Assembly (NCBI GenBank): GCA_907165275.2
Contig: OU015674.1
Span: 2,046,001-2,110,000, forward strand
Length of the DNA: 64,000 nt
Origin: Zygaena filipendulae
Taxonomy: Eukaryota > Arthropoda > Insecta > Lepidoptera > Zygaenidae
Reading direction: 5' to 3'
Shown here: piece after piece, positions 62,501-64,000 of the stretch
Numbering within the stretch: the stretch's first letter is position 1
How the letters are laid out: each line of letters opens with the position of its first letter
The notes under the pieces: generated by a model
What the model was told of the DNA's origin: nothing
Databases searched by the model: none
Seen by the model: the letters and a program-made list of their open reading frames with translations, nothing else
Translations under genes and position numbers: made by a program

Positions 62501-63113
62501 AAAATAATAGGTAAAGATACTCAATTCGTTGAGTCACAAAACCTAAAAACAGAGGTCGTTTGTTTTCACATCGTCCAGCCTACAGCTCAAAGATGATGAA
62601 GATTTAGTGTGTATGTATTTATGTGTGTAGGTATTTAGTATATTATGTATGTATCTGCTTTTATTTTTTTATTTTTTTTATTTTAATTTATTTTCTGTGT
62701 AATGCCACTAAACTATCCCCTAGCCAAAAGGTACTGGTAGAGAATGCCTTAGGCATTAAATCCGCCTTTTGTACATAAATGTGCAATAAAGTTCTTTAAA
62801 TAAATAAATTAAGTTCGCCATTTGTACACACTGTGCAATAAAGAATAAATAAATAAATAAATAAATAAATAAATGAACGCTGAATCCACGCACCTGTATG
62901 TAACCTCGTATGCTGCTGCACGTGGCTGAGTTGTTTGAATCTCCTATCACAGTAGGAGCATTTGTACGGTTTCTCGCCTGTATGCACCCTGATGTGCTGC
63001 ACCAGCTGGTGGTTCGAGCTGAACGACTTCAAGCACTGCTGGCACTGGTGCGGCTTCACTTCGCGCTGCAACTCCCGCGCATGCATTTGCATTGCGTTCT
63101 TGTGCATGAATAT
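31692..63113 (-). CDS. C2H2 zinc-finger transcription factor, 3' five exons (gene span)
   Basis: Exons in transcript order: 62894-63113, 34901-35085, 34231-34396, 32914-33135 (or a shorter form) and 31692-32653. All introns are GT-AG and phases are 1, 0, 1, 1, giving an uninterrupted frame of about 585 residues. It encodes seven C2H2 fingers in whole or part plus the tail of an earlier one. It therefore probably acts in the nucleus as a DNA-binding regulator. Fingers such as [40 protein letters not shown] and [17 protein letters not shown] place it near the LIN-29 / ZNF384 / rotund / squeeze group. Drosophila rn, sqz and dati are the orthologues to test; I cannot choose between them. Upstream exons lie beyond the window. 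Confidence 0.85.
31737..31920 (-). repeat. Low-complexity Ala/Gln coding tract
   Basis: Imperfect GCN/CAR codon repeats encode blocks of AQQAAQQA type with one QQQQMQQQ segment. Mixed synonymous codons argue against recent pure-triplet expansion. Confidence 0.85.
32654..32913 (-). other. Short intron of the zinc-finger gene
   Basis: 260 bp, donor GTACGTACC (next to 32914), acceptor TATTCCAG (next to 32653). It splits finger 7 between its cysteine and histidine halves, phase 1. Confidence 0.85.
32914..33135 (-). CDS. Zinc-finger gene exon: finger 6 and start of finger 7
   Basis: Encodes [20 protein letters not shown], the rest of finger 6 with HLACH, then [17 protein letters not shown], ending at a GTACGT donor. 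Three acceptors fit the incoming phase: 33135 (GGTGGCACAG), 33108 (CGTACCCAG) and 33078 (CTTATATAG). The longest form is given because a CACTAAC branch-point-like motif and a pyrimidine-rich stretch precede it. The alternatives shorten the linker before finger 6 by 9 or 19 residues. Confidence 0.75.
33136..34230 (-). other. Intron of the zinc-finger gene
   Basis: Donor GTAAGTTTC next to 34231. It holds no recognised repeat or gene; a 61-codon plus frame (33400-33585) has no support. Confidence 0.7.
34231..34396 (-). CDS. Zinc-finger gene exon: finger 5
   Basis: After a GTGCAACAG acceptor it reads [19 protein letters not shown] and then a finger [20 protein letters not shown] followed by TH. 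It ends at a GTAAGT donor with one base left over. 55 codons. Confidence 0.85.
34397..34900 (-). other. Intron of the zinc-finger gene
   Basis: Donor GTCAGT next to 34901, acceptor GCAACAG next to 34396, phase 0. AT-rich, no repeat recognised. Confidence 0.75.
34901..35085 (-). CDS. Zinc-finger gene exon: fingers 3 and 4
   Basis: After TTCCTTCCAACAG it reads [20 protein letters not shown] and NLQQHLRNH (finger 3, with a Cys-x4-Cys spacing typical of LIN-29/ZNF384 third fingers). A linker [12 protein letters not shown] follows, then finger 4 [17 protein letters not shown]. It ends in phase 0 at GTCAGT. Confidence 0.9.
35810..36000 (-). repeat. CCGCGG-family repeat, reverse, degraded
   Basis: AAAGAGAAAAGATTTGATTT at the left, GACATAGGGTCCC and CCGCGAGTGAAACTGTGGGA at the right. 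Confidence 0.65.
36110..36330. promoter_or_regulatory. CpG-rich intronic island at 36.1 kb
   Basis: GC-rich segments (CCAACGCGCGCCGAGAGAAA, GGCCGCGACCGGAGAG) in otherwise AT-rich DNA, about 1 kb upstream of the finger 3-4 exon in transcript order. It could serve an alternative start for a short isoform. No TATA or initiator can be assigned with confidence. Confidence 0.3.
36771..36880 (+). repeat. tRNA-like SINE fragment
   Basis: GCGGTTGAATTCTCGTC, then a B-box-like GGTTCGATCCT at 36816-36826. No cloverleaf can be drawn, so it is a SINE and not a tRNA gene. Confidence 0.5.
37309..37691. repeat. Foldback palindrome of copy B
   Basis: Arms of about 150 bp starting AACCGACTTCCAAAAACACA and ending in its inverse, with GGTTTGTGCTACCACTAATC present in both arms. 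The loop is related to that of copy A. Confidence 0.85.
37309..38574 (-). mobile_element. 1.27-kb AACCGACTTCC repeat, copy B
   Basis: The inverse of copy A (13433-14694) along its whole length, including both tandem units and an A run of about 34 at 38494-38527. The foldback end is at the left here. Clearly the same family, with scattered substitutions. Confidence 0.85.
38575..40329. other. Intronic DNA, mostly unassigned
   Basis: GC-richer patches lie at 38700-38850 and 39640-39790 (CGCGGGAGGCGAAGCGGCCC, GGCAGCCATTTTTC). No gene is supported. Confidence 0.4.
40330..40515 (+). repeat. CCGCGG-family repeat
   Basis: Head CTAGCTGTGCCCCGCGGTTT, a CAGTGACAGTCCCGTTAAAA block and a GACAGACAGACAGA tail. 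Confidence 0.75.
41158..41760 (+). repeat. CCTAGGGGTGAAAGTAAC repeat, copy 2 (600 bp)
   Basis: The long version of 20034-20360, in opposite orientation. It holds an extra hairpin (41182-41256) and a duplicated AAATAGGAATTAGCT segment (about 41317 and 41489), so the shorter copy may be a deletion derivative or an ancestral form. Confidence 0.7.
41182..41256. repeat. Two-part perfect hairpin
   Basis: Outer stem ACTTATTTAGTCCC / GGGACTAAATAAGT (41182-41195 with 41243-41256). Inner stem GGCGCCC / GGGCGCC (41208-41214 with 41226-41232), loop GAGCGTAGCGA. Confidence 0.75.
41765..42020. promoter_or_regulatory. CpG-rich intronic island at 41.8 kb
   Basis: Contains GGCGAACCGTCGGCGCGCGC and GCAGCCATTTTGTTTACC followed by GAGTAAGTGAG, which resembles a plus-strand splice donor. 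It may be a promoter with a first exon of a plus-strand transcript. The 80-codon frame here has no recognised domain. Confidence 0.3.
42716..42980. promoter_or_regulatory. GC-rich island with two opposed G4 motifs
   Basis: Plus-strand G runs at 42780-42791, 42795-42798, 42800-42803 and 42806-42809 form one four-tract motif. C runs at 42819-42823, 42830-42832, 42834-42836 and 42840-42844 form another on the minus strand. CCGCCATTTTGTTTC follows at about 42954. Candidate promoter or enhancer in the large intron. Confidence 0.4.
42985..44300. other. Intronic DNA, unassigned
   Basis: A modest GC-rich patch lies at 43400-43530 (GGGGGCGAGCGGTCGTG, CACCGCGGCGCTATCTGGCG). No gene or repeat is recognised. 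Confidence 0.35.
44378..46368 (+). pseudogene. LINE reverse transcriptase (ORF2 lacking endonuclease)
   Basis: The open frame extends upstream to an ATG at 44269, but its first 36 codons come from flanking DNA and the MITE, so only the part from 44378 belongs to the LINE. Numbered from that ATG, the reverse transcriptase shows [11 protein letters not shown] at about 228-238, YRPISL from 287, the first catalytic Asp in [10 protein letters not shown] near 356-362, [10 protein letters not shown] from 411 and FADD at 453-456. The C-terminal part has AGHIARM and [13 protein letters not shown], typical of RTE-type 'endonuclease-reverse transcriptase' proteins in insects. About 660 codons with no stop or frameshift, so probably young. 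Without endonuclease or its own promoter it is not expected to move by itself. Confidence 0.88.
44378..46594 (+). mobile_element. 5'-truncated RTE-like LINE
   Basis: Flanked by a 14-bp direct repeat AAAGTTTCAAAATT (44364-44377 and 46595-46608), which occurs once in the LINE-free MITE at the corresponding place; this fixes the insertion point. The insert is about 2.2 kb. It lacks the apurinic endonuclease that should precede the reverse transcriptase, and ends in a T/A-rich 3' region and TTTAATAATAAAA tail. Truncation at the 5' end is typical of target-primed reverse transcription. Confidence 0.88.
46780..49300. other. Intronic DNA, unassigned
   Basis: Low-repeat sequence with no recognised gene. 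Slightly GC-richer patches lie at 46850-47240 and 48660-48740. Confidence 0.35.
49301..53220. other. Intronic DNA, unassigned
   Basis: AT-rich. The only repeat I recognise is a CCGCGG-family head at 52785-52870 (TAGCTGTACCTCACGGTTCC). No coding region is supported. Confidence 0.35.
53225..53305. promoter_or_regulatory. GC-box cluster
   Basis: GCGCCCCGGGCGCGGGCGGG and GGCGGGGGCGCCCC, then GAGGGGCGGACAGGGCGCGG. Consecutive GC boxes and a G4-forming run (about 53246-53267) stand out sharply from flanks of roughly 30 percent GC. Sp/KLF-type binding is a reasonable guess; the direction of any transcript is unknown. Confidence 0.4.
53306..55015. other. Intronic DNA, unassigned
   Basis: AT-rich; no gene, RNA or repeat recognised. 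Confidence 0.35.
55018..55225 (+). repeat. CCGCGG-family repeat, complete
   Basis: CTAGCTGTTCCCCGCGGTTT, CCTGCGGGAATTCCGG, GGGATAATGTAGTTTTCTAA and ATCTTTCCTCTTCATAATAT at the end. Confidence 0.8.
55731..55945 (+). repeat. tRNA-like SINE
   Basis: AGTGATAGAGTTCTCGCC, a B-box GGTTCGATTCC at 55761-55771, then AAACCTGCA and the 3' part GGGTAGGCCTGTGCCCCAGC with GCAATAAAAGG. A Pol III-type 5' head followed by this tail is the classic SINE arrangement. Confidence 0.65.
55950..57340. other. Intronic DNA, unassigned
   Basis: AT-rich, simple TATATA stretches near 56255-56310. No gene is supported. Confidence 0.35.
57343..57440 (+). repeat. CCGCGG-family fragment
   Basis: GGCTGTTCTCCCGCAGTTTC and ACCCGCGTCAATTTT; the rest is degraded. 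Confidence 0.5.
57765..57858 (+). repeat. Retroelement 3' tail
   Basis: ACTGGTAGAGAATACCGC, GGCATTAAGTTCGCC and GTGCAATAAAGAATAAAT, the same tail as at 62705-62874. Confidence 0.6.
57862..58322 (-). repeat. CCGCGG-family repeat split by a MITE
   Basis: CTAATATTATAAAT (ending 57874) continues after the MITE as TTGAAAGTGTGGATG (58118 on) and runs to GGAACCGCGGGGCACAGCTAG. Joined across the MITE it matches the uninterrupted family form TATAAATGTGAAAGTG. Confidence 0.85.
57875..58113 (-). mobile_element. MITE, GGACnCAGATAAGC family, copy 3 (239 bp)
   Basis: Ends GGAGGTAGATAAGCAATAAC and the inverse of GGACACAGATAAGCAATAGT. AAAT lies at 57871-57874 and again at 58114-58117. Its middle (GACACAAAATGGCGCTATAA, then TTTTAAAACTTTAATT) is the inverse of the LINE insertion site in copy 2 without the LINE. 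Confidence 0.9.
58330..58575 (+). repeat. GACAGACAGA-ended interspersed repeat
   Basis: CAAGTTTGGTTAAAATCCC, GTAGTTTTTGACCCATGCGT and CAGACAGACAGACAG. A relative of the CCGCGG family by its 3' form. Confidence 0.55.
58840..58965. other. C-rich patch
   Basis: TATCCCGCCACCCCCGCGCG, then CCCCCTCCCACCC; the minus strand has G runs that could form a G4. Possible intronic regulatory element. Confidence 0.3.
58966..60245. other. Intronic DNA, unassigned
   Basis: Short open frames at 59020-59220 and 59418-59702 on either strand have no recognisable domain. No repeat is identified. Confidence 0.35.
60250..60380 (-). repeat. tRNA-like SINE fragment, reverse
   Basis: On the minus strand: TAGCGGTAGAGTTTTTGCC (A-box-like) and GGGGTTCGATCCCAAGC (B box, plus coordinates 60318-60332). 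No tRNA fold, so not a tRNA gene. Confidence 0.55.
60381..61635. other. Intronic DNA, unassigned
   Basis: AT-rich; nothing recognised. Confidence 0.35.
61640..61870. promoter_or_regulatory. GC-rich patch with several CCAAT motifs
   Basis: ATTGG or CCAAT occurs about four times (near 61670, 61754, 61782 and 61851) around GGCCGCCCGGCCCGCCGC. It lies about 1 kb downstream of the finger 1-2 exon in transcript order. Candidate promoter or enhancer; no transcript is shown by sequence alone. Confidence 0.35.
61875..62700. other. Intronic DNA, unassigned
   Basis: No gene or repeat recognised. Confidence 0.35.
62705..62874 (+). repeat. Retroelement 3' tails ending in an (AAAT)n tract
   Basis: Two related tails in series: GTAGAGAATGCCTTAGGCAT ending in AATAAATAAAT, then AAGTTCGCCATTTGTACACA ending in AATAAAGAATAAATAAAT. 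The AAAT tract (about 62842-62874) stops 20 bases short of the splice donor of the exon at 62894. Confidence 0.7.
62894..63113 (-). CDS. Zinc-finger gene exon: fingers 1 and 2, and tail of an earlier finger
   Basis: After a CCGGTTTCTTGTTGCAG acceptor it reads [15 protein letters not shown], the histidine end of a finger whose cysteines must be in the upstream exon. Then come [20 protein letters not shown] (finger 1) and [20 protein letters not shown] (finger 2), joined by a TGEKPYK linker. It ends inside HTG at GTGCGT, phase 1, matching the exon at 35085. Confidence 0.9.
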
Positions 63114-64000
63114 CTGCAACAAGAAACCGGGCATTTGACACCAGCCACAACGAAACAGAGGTACCTACGTGTGATTGCAGCTAAATAAACTATGTATCGA
63201 AGCGTCATCGACTTAATCTTTCTTGATGGTAATATGAAATTCTGTTTTGTTCGAAAGGGACTTATTCCGAAATGGTCCCATTTAAATTTCATATATGATG
63301 AGTTCCGGAGACAGACAACAGAAAATTCTTGAAGTAATTTTAATTTTTTTTTTTTTCGTATTTTTTTCTTGTGAATTGTTTTTTATGTTTTCAAAATGAA
63401 ACACCATATAGAGTGAAAGCTTCTATAGAAGTGCAGTCAATGTTGAAGTTAAATTCATAGAAATCACAATAGAACATGTATTTCAGTGTTTTTGGTTATT
63501 TAACCCTTAAAGTTTAAAATTAGATGCTGCAGGTATATTAAATTTCACGTTTAGGCTGGAGTGACTGTTTCTTTGACGAAAGTCAGATGGTTTGGCCATT
63601 GGGTGAAACTTGAAATTTAGCATAAAGTTCCCAAAAATACTTTATACCTCATACTTTTCCGTTGTGATAGATGGGTTATTAGAATCACATTGGGCTATTT
63701 AAGATTTTCAAATAAAGTTAAGGTGAAAAATTTTAAACACGATCAAAACCGCGGGAGAAGAGAGATTTGCATTACGGTTTTATGCTACAGAAATGTGTAC
63801 AGCTACTTAATCACTGGGCGTTAGTGTACCGAAAGATAAAAAAGCATGTATTTTTCTTGTAGGTAAATAAATTTAAGAAAATTAAAACTTAACGCAAAAA
63901 AAAAACAAGTTTAAGTACGTTTTCAGATTAAAAAAACTTTAGTATTTTTCATAATAATGCACTGCTAAAAATTTAATATCTTTATTGCTAAAAAGGTGTG
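63114..64000 (-). other. Upstream intron of the zinc-finger gene (partial)
   Basis: Begins at the GCAG acceptor and runs past the window end. AT-rich; no exon recognised. Confidence 0.6.

Larger units (their letters stand above)
35086..62893 (-). other. 27.8-kb intron of the zinc-finger gene
   Basis: Donor GTGCGT next to 62894 and acceptor CTTCCTTCCAACAG next to 35085, phase 1. It contains MITEs, a foldback repeat, a LINE and several GC-rich islands, described separately. No host coding exon inside it is supported. Confidence 0.8.

Noticed and set aside
62839..62874. CRISPR-like or regulatory tandem array
   Set aside because: A simple AAAT microsatellite at the tail of a retroelement. No spaced repeats of CRISPR type were seen anywhere in the window.

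Overview
The window is AT-rich animal DNA, almost certainly from a moth or butterfly. The main evidence is a dense load of short repeats sharing the CCGCGGTTTCACCCGCG core and TAGGTAGGTA-type simple sequence, both familiar from Lepidoptera, together with large introns with good insect splice sites. There are no bacterial-style operons, CRISPR arrays or rRNA genes.

The only host protein-coding gene I can support lies on the minus strand: five exons of a C2H2 zinc-finger transcription factor (62894-63113, 34901-35085, 34231-34396, 32914-33135, 31692-32653). All junctions have GT-AG sites and the intron phases agree throughout, giving about 585 visible residues. The 5' end lies beyond base 64000. 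The fingers resemble the LIN-29 / rotund / squeeze / ZNF384-type group, and the last exon encodes a low-complexity Ala/Gln tail. One intron is 27.8 kb long. It carries transposons and several GC- or CpG-rich islands (36.1, 41.8, 42.8, 53.25 and 61.7 kb) that may be promoters or regulatory elements.

The rest is mostly transposable elements, several nested so that relative age and target-site length can be read directly. (1) At 4.2-8.5 kb a Ty3/gypsy-like LTR element with near-identical LTRs, a TTTA target duplication and a large pol deletion sits inside a TA-type MITE, which itself sits in a short interspersed repeat. (2) At 44.3-46.8 kb a 5'-truncated RTE-like LINE with an open reverse transcriptase frame sits inside a MITE, flanked by a 14-bp duplication. 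(3) At 57.9-58.1 kb a LINE-free copy of the same MITE sits inside an interspersed repeat. (4) Two 1.27-kb repeats in opposite orientation (13.4-14.7 and 37.3-38.6 kb) each end in a long foldback palindrome.

Layout: 0-3 kb MITEs and unassigned DNA; 3-13 kb dense short repeats plus the LTR nest; 13-25 kb MITEs, a foldback element and a LINE 3' fragment; 25-31.7 kb repeat-poor DNA downstream of the zinc-finger gene; 31.7-35.1 kb clustered 3' exons; 35.1-62.9 kb the giant intron; 62.9-63.1 kb the exon with the first complete fingers; then the next upstream intron.

I found no convincing new multi-gene system. The most notable items are the nested insertions defining a MITE family with 4-bp target duplications, the shifted primer-binding site of the LTR element, and three in-phase alternative splice acceptors in the zinc-finger gene.
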